Assembly: GCA_001592805.2 (NCBI GenBank)
Contig: CP051140.1
Coordinates: 1,427,501-1,491,500 of the forward strand
Length of the DNA: 64,000 nucleotides
Direction of reading: 5' to 3'
DNA from: Peltaster fructicola
Taxonomy: Eukaryota > Ascomycota > Dothideomycetes
Shown here: one piece after another, positions 42,420-52,428 of the stretch
Layout of the letters: each line of letters begins with the position of its first letter
Position numbering within the stretch: position 1 is the first letter of the stretch
The notes under the pieces: model-generated
The model's input: the letters and a program-made list of their open reading frames with translations, nothing else
The model's database searches: none
Told to the model about the DNA's origin: nothing
Position numbers and translations under genes: made by a program

Positions 42420-45400
42420 TCATCTACGACGACGTTGTATCGGGCGATTTGGCGTCTTTCGCACGCCCTGCCGACCAGGCATACCTTTCTGTTTGTCCAT
42501 GCCGAGCCCACGACGTTGATGCTTGTGTTGTGGGCTTGCCTTCTGGCGAGCTGCCAAGACTTCTTTCTCATCCACCTCCATCTCGTCGTCCTCGGGACCG
42601 CCCTTCTGCTTGAACTTCAGCTTTCCTCTTTGACCTCTGGTGGGCGCATCACGACTCTTCAGTGCATCCACATAGGCATTGATGCCTCCTTCCAGGGTGC
42701 CATCACCTGGTTCGTTGCCATTGATCATACCTTGATCATCGAACTGCATGACATCGTCATCAGACTCATTGAATACCAGCTTGCCGTCGAGATCGCGCTT
42801 AGCCTTCTTACTGTTCTCCTTAATGGCTTTCGCTCGCACTGGCTTTGTGGAAGAAACATGTGCCAAGGCTCGCTTGTCCAGCAAGTCGAGAGGCTCATCT
42901 TCGTCTTCCACGATATACTGCCGACCAGTCTTTGCGCGTTGTCCTTTGGCTGCAGACTTTCGAAGCACCTCATCATCGGAGATGTCTGAGCCCTCCTGAG
43001 ACTCGGAGTCCGAACCATAGACTGCCTCATCATAACCACTCTCAAACTTGCCCTTGCTGGCAGGTTCGGCTTCTTCTTCGTCTTCGGCCAGCTTCTTCCT
43101 CTTCCGTCGCTCTCGAGTCTTGCGGATATTCGTGATTAGCTTCCGGTCAGCTTCCGGTGTGTTCTTCTCGATGAGTTCTGCACCAAATCGTCTTATCATT
43201 CGTTCGAAGATGTGCTTGACTTTGGCTTTGAAGTGTTGTTTGTGCTCATGACTCCACAGGATGAGGTTTGGAATCAGAGTCTCGAGTCGTGGAAGTACTA
43301 TCTCACTGGGCAGTGAGATGACGCAGACTTTGACAAAGCCAAGAACTGAGCGAACAATCTCTCGATCGTTCGATGTAAGGAAGAGATCCATCGTCTGGAC
43401 GAGCTCCGCAACGGTAGCTTCACGAAGCTGGTCTTTGTACTCGAAAAGCAGTCTCGTGAGTGCGGTGATAGTTGCTGAGATCATGTGCGGTGTGGCACCA
43501 GCAAGACCTGCAGATACCATGGTGAAGTACTCTTCAATACTGGCCGATACTGGTGCCGCATCCTCGGGCATTTTTGGCACCTTGTTGATGATGACAGTGC
43601 CGCCTTCTGACATCTTCTGGCCCATGAGCACGAGGAGATCGAAAGCTGCCAAACGAGCACCCTCATTGACTTCTTTCACGCCGATCACGACTTCCGGAAT
43701 GATTGCTGGAATGAAGTGTAGATCATCCTGTGGCAGAGCGGAGACGACCTCAGCTATAGACATCAGTCGATCTCGCTTTGCTGGAGACGATACATGCTCG
43801 GCGGACGCCAAAAAGAGCTGTTGAAGATCAGTATTCCTCTCGACGATAGCCTGGCGGCCAATCTCTGATTCGGCAAGTCGTGGGACCAATTTGTATGCTT
43901 TCTTCTGTAGCTGTGGGTCGTTCTTCTTCTGTACGACATTTGCAGCCATAGTGAAGAGTCCTGAGAAGCAATCCCGGGGCAGGTAGACAGACATGGTAAT
44001 CACCAAATCCATCAGTGTGTGCGAGGTAGGTGGCATCTTGAGCTTCCCATCCTTGCCTTCTTTCTGCTTGTCTGCTTGTGTTTGTGGTCCCTGCTCAAGT
44101 ATGGCAGCTTCAAGCATAGTTGCAACTCGCTGGAAGGTCTCCATGAGCTCTGCTGCAGGCGTGATGCTAAGGAAGGCGTTGATGCATTGCAGAAGGTTAC
44201 CACGATTCTGCGGTAGTGTTTGACTATAGACGTTGAAGAGGATCGCCAGCAGATTCGACGAGTAGGCGGCGAGGAAGTCCAGATTTAGCTGTGCTTCTTG
44301 TTTCGACACTCGTCCTTGACGAACAAGATCCTCGTCTGTTTCCAGCTCTGCGATTGCTTTGTTGGTGTCAACCAGATTCTGTAGAGCTTTGCATACATCG
44401 GTGCGAAGATGAGGTTGTTGATAGAGGATGTTACTCAGTGTCTCCGCAAAGCTCTGGTCAAAGGCCGAACGAAGGTCAAGTGGCAACTGGCAGTAGCCTG
44501 GCAGACATGACCATATCTGGTTGACCACGGTCTCGAAGATCTTGATGTCCATGGTCTTCGTGGCAGCGCCATGGTCAAGAACACGCTGGAACATGACTTG
44601 ACTGAGCGGGACGAGTTCGGCCCTGAAGTGTGCCAGATTTGTGTTGCTCACAGCATCACGAATGACGGGTAGGAGCCATGCGCGACCCGCTTGACCTTTG
44701 GCCGGCTTCTGTAGGTTCAAAGGCAGGATCGCCAGAACACTCTCTGGTCCCATGGCATGCACAGCCGCAGCCAAGACTGTATCTGCCTCCTTCTTGCCTG
44801 CGAAAGCATCATTGCTCCTGAGCTCGCCTATCGTCTTGACAACGCCATTGAGCCAAGGAGTAGACTGCCACTTGAGGACTTCGAACGCTGCTGATAGGAC
44901 GCTGAAGACCTCCATCCATGCTGCTTGGTACTTTACGGTCAAGACATCATTGAGTACCTTGACAATCTTCTCCAAGATCTTCTCATCCATGATCGACGGC
45001 TCGAGGATAACCGTGTTTGGAATGCAGTTGTTTAGTAAGGAAGTCATGCATTCCGCAGCTGATATGCGGACGTTGTGATGGGATGATGACAGGAACCCAG
45101 CCACTAATTTGAAGATCTCTGGTAGTTTTGTGAACGTCTCGTCTGCTGAAAGCTGTGCTGAGACGTCATATCCACGACTAAGCACAGCGAGCCATGGTGG
45201 AAGAAGTTGTGAGTCGCTCTTCGACGGCTTGAGTTCCTGGATGGAGGAGAGAAGATTCGGTAACTTGGCCGAAGAAACCTCATCTGCAAGACCGGCAAAG
45301 ATGATTTCGAAGATCTCAAACGCTGTCATCGTGAGGAACTCGCTGCTGCCTCTCGAGATGTTGAACAAGATCTCACACAAAGCGTCCATCTTGCGGCTGG

Positions 45401-46061
45401 GCCACCCCCTTTCCGCTGCGGCGATCGCTTTGACCAGTTGAAGAGCATGCATCAGCCCAGAGTCGTTGTGAGACTTGCTAGCATGTGCTTGCAGGCTGCG
45501 AAGTGCTGTCTCTGCAGCCATGTCAGCAGTAGGGTGGTCGATGGAAGGGCTGGGAGGCGGGTTCGTCAAGACTTTCTTCAATGCGTCTAGTGCTCGCTTC
45601 CTGACTTTCGGTCGTTGATCCAGTGCCAGTCCAAGCAGCGCTCCGACAGCACCTCTTGGACTGTCAGGCGACTGTGGTAATGCCCATGCTGCAGCATCCT
45701 GGGCCAGAAGTAGCGACTCGAGAGTGCCCAGGACTGCCCGCAGTAGTGGCGCTTCAGCATCGCTGCGTGATATCGAAGGCGCAATACTGCTCAATATCTG
45801 TGGGAATTTCGACTTCAGAATGGGTCCGGGGACATGTTCTGTGACAAGGTCGAGTAGGTAGATGATCGCATATTCCACATCCTTGCTGGCTCCGCCTTTT
45901 GGTAGCAGGCTCAGAAGTGCTGCGAGGTATGCTGTTGGCGATCGTTCGCTCTTCTGCTCCTTCAAAGTGTCATCTACCGCTTTTAATACGACAGCTGTTT
46001 GCTGCTGGCTCTCAAGTTTCGGTGATGATCGAATCTTGTCCAGTTTCTCCGCCAGAGACAT
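42420..46061 (-). CDS. RRP12: RRP12-like pre-ribosome export and rRNA processing factor
   Basis: 1213 residues from the ATG at 46061 (MSLAEKLDKIRSSPKLESQQQTAVV); the frame runs on upstream but alignment memory of fungal RRP12 favours this start. The protein is a long alpha-solenoid of HEAT-like repeats containing the NUC173 domain in its first half (around LLPPWLAVLSRGYDVSAQ and FKLVAGFLSSSHHNVRISAAECMTSLL). The C-terminus is a charged tail with acidic and basic blocks (DDEEVLRKSAAKGQR-type region, then QGVRKTPNRPIQRRRR) suited to nuclear localisation and RNA binding. It associates with 90S and pre-40S particles, binds Ran, and helps both subunits leave the nucleus. No intron. Confidence 0.92.
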   Translation of the reverse strand: MSLAEKLDKIRSSPKLESQQQTAVVLKAVDDTLKEQKSERSPTAYLAALLSLLPKGGASKDVEYAIIYLLDLVTEHVPGPILKSKFPQILSSIAPSISRSDAEAPLLRAVLGTLESLLLAQDAAAWALPQSPDSPRGAVGALLGLALDQRPKVRKRALDALKKVLTNPPPSPSIDHPTADMAAETALRSLQAHASKSHNDSGLMHALQLVKAIAAAERGWPSRKMDALCEILFNISRGSSEFLTMTAFEIFEIIFAGLADEVSSAKLPNLLSSIQELKPSKSDSQLLPPWLAVLSRGYDVSAQLSADETFTKLPEIFKLVAGFLSSSHHNVRISAAECMTSLLNNCIPNTVILEPSIMDEKILEKIVKVLNDVLTVKYQAAWMEVFSVLSAAFEVLKWQSTPWLNGVVKTIGELRSNDAFAGKKEADTVLAAAVHAMGPESVLAILPLNLQKPAKGQAGRAWLLPVIRDAVSNTNLAHFRAELVPLSQVMFQRVLDHGAATKTMDIKIFETVVNQIWSCLPGYCQLPLDLRSAFDQSFAETLSNILYQQPHLRTDVCKALQNLVDTNKAIAELETDEDLVRQGRVSKQEAQLNLDFLAAYSSNLLAILFNVYSQTLPQNRGNLLQCINAFLSITPAAELMETFQRVATMLEAAILEQGPQTQADKQKEGKDGKLKMPPTSHTLMDLVITMSVYLPRDCFSGLFTMAANVVQKKNDPQLQKKAYKLVPRLAESEIGRQAIVERNTDLQQLFLASAEHVSSPAKRDRLMSIAEVVSALPQDDLHFIPAIIPEVVIGVKEVNEGARLAAFDLLVLMGQKMSEGGTVIINKVPKMPEDAAPVSASIEEYFTMVSAGLAGATPHMISATITALTRLLFEYKDQLREATVAELVQTMDLFLTSNDREIVRSVLGFVKVCVISLPSEIVLPRLETLIPNLILWSHEHKQHFKAKVKHIFERMIRRFGAELIEKNTPEADRKLITNIRKTRERRKRKKLAEDEEEAEPASKGKFESGYDEAVYGSDSESQEGSDISDDEVLRKSAAKGQRAKTGRQYIVEDEDEPLDLLDKRALAHVSSTKPVRAKAIKENSKKAKRDLDGKLVFNESDDDVMQFDDQGMINGNEPGDGTLEGGINAYVDALKSRDAPTRGQRGKLKFKQKGGPEDDEMEVDEKEVLAARQKASPQHKHQRRGLGMDKQKGMPGRQGVRKTPNRPIQRRRR

Positions 46062-48817
46062 GGTTGCTGTATGAAGACGATAGCCACAATATTTCTCTGG
46101 AATTTTAGAGCAGAGTGAGGTTAAGGTTTCGCTTACTTGCGCCACGCGGGCGCTGCCGCATGCTTTGTGCGATACTGCAAGAGTTGTCGTCAACCGTCCA
46201 TGCTGTTATGATGCTGGTATCATACTGTTGTCAGATGGACTGCTGACACTTAGAAATCTATCAACGCGATACTCGATGCCACGATCACAAAGCGACAGGT
46301 TTGATAGGGGATCCAGTTGGCCACGCATTGTCGATGCAGACATCAGAAATCAGCAACAGCAGTCATCACGGGAGATCAGACTTACCAACGTGTCTGCATA
46401 TCCTTGAGAGCACTCGAGAGTAAGGCAGTACAGGACGCAGTCGGCTCTGCAATTTCTTCCCAACTACTGGTCATGCTTCAACTACAGATCGATTGACGAC
46501 AGCAGCTATATTGCATGTCAACAACACGGGTCCTCTTGCGCCATAGCAGGACCACGGAATGCACAACAAGCCTGGATCCTCTATCCAGCTCGAGAGAACG
46601 CTAATATAGATGTAGCAAGCCGATAAGAAGAGCCTTCAGCACTGTACTTCCCACCAGTCTTTAAGAGTGGGAACTTCGCCGGAGAAAGCATACGGAGACA
46701 CGGTATGTGCAGATCAGGAACGAATGTCAATTGCATTGTCTTTGATCAGCAGCACCTTCAACCAGTCTCGCAAAACAGCGCTATCTTATCCGTTCAACCA
46801 TACACGATGAAGTACACTGACCACACCGTCAAATCACAGATTGCGCATTTCAATATATGTATTGACCGACATCAAGTCAGCGCTCTACAGCTGCCGTAGG
46901 ACACAATGCCCCCTAAAGGTGAGCGCCTCCTATTCTATCTGCAAGCGCCATCGTCTGGTAGCACAGCATATGGCGCACAATATTGTCCTGCTGTGCGATC
47001 TCGCATCTCGAAATCTTGAGCGCGACATGTTGTGGACGGAACATTGAAGATCGTTCTTATCTTCGCATTCACGGACTTTGTCAAGACTAGCACGAAGTGC
47101 ACATCCACACTGACTATCCGTAGTCCCTCACAGGTTGAAGGCTCCAGTGCTCTGCTTTGGCACGAGCATCGATCTACGCCTGTCGGCAGCAGCATGTACC
47201 GAGTGTCGTGAGCTTAGACAAGCTGGACTGATCCGCCATGACAAGCAGTCGATCACTTGTGGTGCTAAACAGCCAGGTCCATGCCCTGGTCTATCTCAAT
47301 CAATGATAAGATTGCGGTATCGAACGCTGTAACAGCTGCAAGATTTCCGATGACACAATCTCTCCGACAGCCGATTTCAACTCCCGCATACTAGAGCAGA
47401 GCGCTGATAGCAAATGATGCAAGCATGAGAGCATTGCGAAGGAGCACCCAGGGCTGACGCACGTGAGACTCGAAGCCATGAACAATGATCTCGGGAGGGT
47501 AGCAGCAGTAGGAAAATCGTCTTTGTTGAACCCTACTCCAGCGGCAGCATGATCGCCAGGGCAGACCTACTGGTCTGTGTGGAATTGATACCTCATCGCC
47601 AGTGCCAGCTCAACCACACGGCATGTCACGCTCTACTTTCACACCAAGATGATGATCGTCGCTGGTCGCAAAGAAGCTCATGCTGCGTTCAGGACACTCA
47701 CTCCACTAGTATATGGCAACATCGATGTCACCACCGAACTCGACCGCTGCTGTCAAGTGCTACCAACCTTGTTCGGCATCAATTGCGCTTGCGATTGGAG
47801 GTTAAGCTTCTGTGACAGCGCTACTATTCTGCCAAGTTGTAGCTTCTTTTTCCTGCTAACTAGTCATGAAGATCAGGTGTGCTAACGATACAAGTGGATT
47901 CGCCACAGGGTTGCGTGAGCACGCCTGCTGTCGTCACGATATCGTCGACGCTCACATCAGCAGCAGTGGATCGTGACGGAGCAGTCGGACACACCGCTAG
48001 GATTCGAAACAAGACACGTTGCTGGTCAGCGCAAAGCAGTCCACATCCTCCCGTTCGCTAGGAACATGCAGGTGTCAAATTCTGGATCATGACATCTGCG
48101 AGCCGTGCGTAGTCAGGCACAACGCCATTTTAAGTTCAACGAAGCTGGTTTCACTTCTGAGATACCTTTCTCCGCACGTTGAGACGTTGCGAAGTACACG
48201 AATCACGGCTCTGCGTTCCTGACAGTGGCTGATGAATCACGTACGACCTGAAGGCGGGCAAAAACTCTCAAGAATGCCAAATGGATAGACCGCGGTAGAT
48301 GTCGCATAGCTCGTGCAAGACGCAGGCACCGGAGCAGGAGCAAGCAATCTGACACTGGGACAGAGGAGTGTCATCGCAGGAGGTCTGTGGATGCTAGCAC
48401 TCGTCAGCGACACATGCAACCATTGTGAGCATATCGCACAAGATACAGCCTGCGATTCGGGGCAGTGATCGCCGCCTCACGATCTTGACAGATCTGACGA
48501 CACCTCCACGGCCGCGTCGCCCCATCAAGCACCCTGTCGACGGTGCCCAGCCTCGGTCCCACAAGACCATGGCGGACTGCTGAGCTAGTTGACGCCAGAT
48601 ACGCTCTCTGAAACAGAGTTGACGGCTCGGACGAGCAAGCTAATGATCGCTGCCAGGTAGCCATGGACGGTGGTGTACCTGCATGCTCATAAAAGAGTAG
48701 GTGAATACCTCGCATCTCTTCGCTCTTCGTCCCACCTCCATCTTCACTCCCGCGACTTTGCTGGACATTGTCTGTTGATCTTTCGTCCCACATACCAATC
48801 ATCCAAAGATCCTCAAC
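46062..48817. other. Gene-poor region upstream of RRP12 and of the secreted repeat protein
   Basis: 2.75 kb without a supported gene. The piece at about 47620-47815 (plus strand) reads like part of a real protein (KMMIVAGRKEAHAAFRTLTP, then CCQVLPTLFGINC) but has no partners on either side that I can join, so I leave it uncalled. No tRNA or repeat was found. Confidence 0.4.
48688..48697 (+). promoter_or_regulatory. TATA-like element of the secreted repeat gene
   Basis: The word CATAAAAGAG lies 121 bases upstream of the ATG at 48818, followed by a pyrimidine-rich stretch (cgcatctcttcgctcttcgtcccacctcc, split over 48709-48739) suited to transcription start. A strong TATA would fit a highly expressed secreted protein. 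Confidence 0.45.
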
Positions 48818-49552
48818 ATGAAGAACGCTGTCTTCGTCGCCGGCTTCGTCGCTGGTGTGGCCGCCCTGCCAGTCATCGAGAGAGATGCTCAGCTCCCATC
48901 TTTCGCCGTCCCAAGCTTTGGTCTACCCACAGACCTGACTGCTCTGGCTTTGCCCACTGCATTTCCTACAGGCCTGGCTCTCCCTTCTGGCCTTCCTCTC
49001 AAGGAGCGTGATGCTGAGGCAGAGGCAGAGGCTGAGGCAGAGGCTGACCCTCAATTCACCCTGCCATTCGCCCTCCCGAGCTTCACGATTCCCAGCTTCA
49101 CGCTTCCAAGCCTCGCCTTGCCCACTGAGTTCGCCCTACCCACCGTTGCAACAACAACAACAACAAAGAAGGCAGCCAGCACTGGCACTGTCGGCAGCTT
49201 CCGCCCATCAGGAACTGCTGTTAGCAAGGCTCCATCCGCATCAGGCACTGCTGTCAGCAGGGCTCCGTCTGCATCAGGCAGCTTCGCAGCACGACACAAA
49301 CGTCAGTTCGGCCTGCCAACGGGCTTCCCAAGCATCGCCTTGCCCACAGGCTTCCCAACTATCGCGTTCCCGACAGCATTCCCAACGGCATTCCCAATTC
49401 CAACAGGCCTCAAGCGTGATGCACAATTCGGCCTGCCCACTGGCTTCGACTTCCCATCTGTTGGCTTGCCAACCGACTTCCCATCTCTTGCCTTGCCTAC
49501 TGGAGGCTTCGCGGTGCCAACCGGTCTCGTCAAGAAGGCCCGAAAGGCTTAG
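48818..49552 (+). CDS. Secreted repetitive precursor with Kex2-type cleavage sites (LPTGF-repeat protein)
   Basis: 244 residues, one exon. Residues 1-18 are a signal peptide. The rest is built from short hydrophobic repeats of the type LPT-x-F-P, LPSF and FPTAFPT. Candidate dibasic or monobasic processing sites start three similar blocks: ERDAQLPSF (21-29), KERDAEAEAEAEAEADPQF (62-80) and KRQFGLPTGF / KRDAQFGLPTGF (161-170, 199-210); the end is KKARKA. The Asp-Ala/Glu-Ala dipeptides following the cut sites look like the spacers trimmed by Ste13-type dipeptidyl aminopeptidase in yeast alpha-factor. A Thr-rich linker (TTTTTKK, 112-118) and an SGTAV-SKAPSASGTAV duplication separate the halves. 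There are no cysteines, so it is not a hydrophobin or a typical effector. It could yield secreted peptides or a surface-active, repellent-like coat. Function is unknown. Confidence 0.85.
   Translation: MKNAVFVAGFVAGVAALPVIERDAQLPSFAVPSFGLPTDLTALALPTAFPTGLALPSGLPLKERDAEAEAEAEAEADPQFTLPFALPSFTIPSFTLPSLALPTEFALPTVATTTTTKKAASTGTVGSFRPSGTAVSKAPSASGTAVSRAPSASGSFAARHKRQFGLPTGFPSIALPTGFPTIAFPTAFPTAFPIPTGLKRDAQFGLPTGFDFPSVGLPTDFPSLALPTGGFAVPTGLVKKARKA
49013..49046 (+). repeat. In-frame Glu-Ala coding repeat
   Basis: Hexanucleotide-like gaggca / gaggct units encode five successive Ala-Glu pairs inside the secreted repeat protein. Copy number of such tracts often varies between strains. Confidence 0.85.
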
Positions 49553-50399
49553 ATAGATCACAGCATGTCTGCTGATATCTGCGCTGGTTCGCTTGAGCAT
49601 GGATGAGCTGGAAATGACGACCTAGATTAGACACTGTACCAGTGTGAATTGCATGAATGTCCATATACCCAGCAATGACATTGTTACTTCGCTTCAAGCG
49701 TCACCATGATTGGTGTTCCTCTTATCTTTATGAATGTGTCTGATGCTTCCTGCTTGGCACTTCCAGAATGCGGCTTGACTGATTACCGTACTTAGCACTC
49801 GGGATGCGCCTTTGTTCGCAGCATGCGGGCACAGTAGGTTGTGCAGCTCAGAGAATGCAATCTGTACGGTATGAGCGCCATCGCAAGTCTTACAAGATGA
49901 TTGAGGTTAGTCAACATGACGTCTGATCCCGATATGCTCCCATCATGCATGGGAAGGCGTTGCTTGCGAGTATACCATTGCGTGCTCATGAACGTACAGG
50001 CTAGGGATAGTGATAGACATGCCTTCTCAGCAAAGGGTCTAGCATGATGCTGTCGTCAACGTTGGAAAAGAGTTGCAGCGTAGTCGCGCAAATTCCTGAC
50101 CATTTGCGGGAGCGGTAGTTGTAAGCTAAAGTAGCGCGAGTACCGCCTCTATCACCACTGTTGTGAACGATGTCAACACAACAGCAACGACAACGAAGCC
50201 ACCCTCATTGCTCCAAGCCAGCGTTCACATCGTCTAGAAGCAGGCAGATACAATACTGTGCTACCGATAAGATAAATTGAGCTCGCATTGCCTTCGAACG
50301 CTGCTCTCGCGGTCACAAGCCTATCGAGTTCTCCGAGACCACTCACTTTACAGCACTCGCGCACCATGACGACTCATTCGAGCTAGCATACATGCAACA
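49553..50399. other. Intergenic spacer
   Basis: 850 bases between two plus-strand genes. Contains the 3' end of the repeat-protein gene and the promoter of the coiled-coil gene. Nothing recognised. Confidence 0.5.
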
Positions 50400-52328
50400 A
50401 TGTCCTCAAATCGCACGAACAGTGCGCTGAATCGCCCCTACAAGCCACCGCTCGCCTCGTCACGAAGTGTTGATCGAAGTCCTTTGACCCCTCGACTGGC
50501 ACCAAATGCACCGTCGATTGCAAGCAGACACACGCCCGTCAGCACACCCAGACTGAAGCAGGATGTCAAAGAGACAGATGTTAGCACCAACAACGTCACA
50601 CCGCGGTCGGCGAAGAGAATGTCAAGAGTAGAAAGCACTAGCACCACACCTGTGCAGAATCTGGAATCACCAAGCTTAGTTCGCGCGAGTACTGTCTCGC
50701 CGCTTGCGCTGGCAGGAGATTCGACCCAGACAGTCAGCTCTCTATCACTGGGTAGGCCTACGATGGCGCGGAGTCCTCTCAGCGATACTGGAGTCATTCG
50801 AGCACATGGACCATTTGTTCGCTCTCATGCTCCCTCAGAGCTAGGTCGAATGGAAGACAGTATCGACTCGCGCTTCTTCCATGCAAGCGATATTGGGAAG
50901 GTAGAGAACGAACCGAAGAGAACAGAGCCAAAGAGAGCGGCTGCTTTCTTCTATGCAGATGGTCAGCAGGAACAAAAGTCCACAGCTTCCACAAGAACCA
51001 CATCTCCTGCCAGATCAGAAAAGCGATTGTCCTCAAATCGACCACCTGCCGAAGCACTCGAGGCCAGCCAGACAAAGTTCCCGCCAGCGCTGTCTCCTGC
51101 CCTTTCGGCAGTCTCATCTTCCTCGCCATTCTTTGCTGTGGCTACCTCGCAAAAACCTCGATCGCCTTCTCCATCGAAGGAAAGCATCCATCTGTCATAT
51201 CGTAAAGGCGCATCGCAGATCTTCGGCTCAAGACCTTCACCAATACCCAGTACTCGAGCTGAGCCAACCTCACGACGTGCCAGCTTCCAGCGTGCCATTA
51301 CCAACCATACAAAATCACCGTCACTCTCGTCCATTGATTCCGGTCTGTCACAGCGATCACGGCGGCCTTCTACTACGACGCAAGATACTCAAGGCCCTCC
51401 GGCGCAGAAAGATGATGCTCACGAAGCATCATCGTCACCATTGAGGTCTCCTTTACCTTCCATCGAGACTTCTCTCGAATCGCCCCCGACAGATGCAGGC
51501 GCAATGAGCCCTACAAAATCTCTATCTGAGCTTGCAGCGGATGCTCGTAGAGAGCGTAAAGTTCTCGATCTCGAGATTTCAAACTCATCATTACTCGCCA
51601 TCAATGCTAGCCTCGAACGAGAGATACGTCGGCAGAAAACAGAGCTCAAGCGCTTCCGCAGACTGTCTCGCGCTGGGCGCTTCTCCACCAATGTACATTA
51701 CGAGCATCGAGGCTCTGAAGGTCTCGGCGCTCTTGCCGCAGATGTCTATGGTCTAGACGCTGACTTTGCAGAGTTCGGTCCTGCAAGTGGCTTGTCTGAG
51801 CTCTACGATGACGTTTCTGACTCTGACGATCAGAGCAGCATCACCTCGGGCGATGCTGGCGACTTGAAAGTCGACCGTCTAGCGATGGATGAGCGCCGGC
51901 TCCGTGCAGACCTTGACAAGCACAGAGAGCTGCTCGTTCAAAGCCAGATGATGAACCAAAGCCTGCGACGCTGCATGTGTGCCACTGAAGAGATGATCAA
52001 GGAAGGCAAGAGAGCAGTCGACTACAAGGTCAGAGTTTCTGACATCAAGCTTGGTGGCAGGATCCTCACCGGACATGAAGAGGACGGTGATGGTGATCAC
52101 ATCGAGGAGATTGAGATTGAGGACGACTTTGACCATATGAGCCTAGCATCGCCATCATCACACGATGGTGTGGACGACCATGCTCAGAGCTTTGTCAACT
52201 TATGGGGAGGCATAGGCTCCAAGACTAATGCAGGCAGGCCCAGCATAGAGAGGAGTGAGATTGGCGATCGCGACTCAGGCATTGAGATCGACAATCACTC
52301 ACTACAGCAAGATCTCACGAACAGTTGA
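50400..52328 (+). CDS. Conserved fungal coiled-coil protein of unknown function
   Basis: 642 residues, one exon, start MSSNRTNSALNRPYKPPL. The N-terminal two-thirds is disordered, Ser/Pro/Arg-rich and full of SP/TP sites (RSPLTPRLAP, VSTPRLK, SPSPSKES, RRPSTTT), a likely target of CDK or MAP kinases. Around residues 375-430 is a conserved helix predicted to be a coiled coil (SLSELAADARRERKVLDLEI, then SLEREIRRQKTELKRFRRLSR). A second coiled-coil stretch covers the region around ERRLRADLDKHRELLVQSQM, followed by a Cys pair (RRCMCATEEM) and an acidic tail. No enzyme domain, signal peptide or membrane helix is seen. The architecture is like that of cytoskeletal or spindle/MTOC-associated scaffolds, but this is only an inference from shape. 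Convergent with POLK, about 100 bases between stops. Confidence 0.75.
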   Translation: MSSNRTNSALNRPYKPPLASSRSVDRSPLTPRLAPNAPSIASRHTPVSTPRLKQDVKETDVSTNNVTPRSAKRMSRVESTSTTPVQNLESPSLVRASTVSPLALAGDSTQTVSSLSLGRPTMARSPLSDTGVIRAHGPFVRSHAPSELGRMEDSIDSRFFHASDIGKVENEPKRTEPKRAAAFFYADGQQEQKSTASTRTTSPARSEKRLSSNRPPAEALEASQTKFPPALSPALSAVSSSSPFFAVATSQKPRSPSPSKESIHLSYRKGASQIFGSRPSPIPSTRAEPTSRRASFQRAITNHTKSPSLSSIDSGLSQRSRRPSTTTQDTQGPPAQKDDAHEASSSPLRSPLPSIETSLESPPTDAGAMSPTKSLSELAADARRERKVLDLEISNSSLLAINASLEREIRRQKTELKRFRRLSRAGRFSTNVHYEHRGSEGLGALAADVYGLDADFAEFGPASGLSELYDDVSDSDDQSSITSGDAGDLKVDRLAMDERRLRADLDKHRELLVQSQMMNQSLRRCMCATEEMIKEGKRAVDYKVRVSDIKLGGRILTGHEEDGDGDHIEEIEIEDDFDHMSLASPSSHDGVDDHAQSFVNLWGGIGSKTNAGRPSIERSEIGDRDSGIEIDNHSLQQDLTNS

Positions 52329-52428
52329 TGAGCTTGAGATCAAGGCGCATTTTCGGGCGTTTACGCTCATGGATTTTCTGCAACGATACACAAGATACCC
52401 CTTCATTTTGTCAGCTTTTCTATATCTA

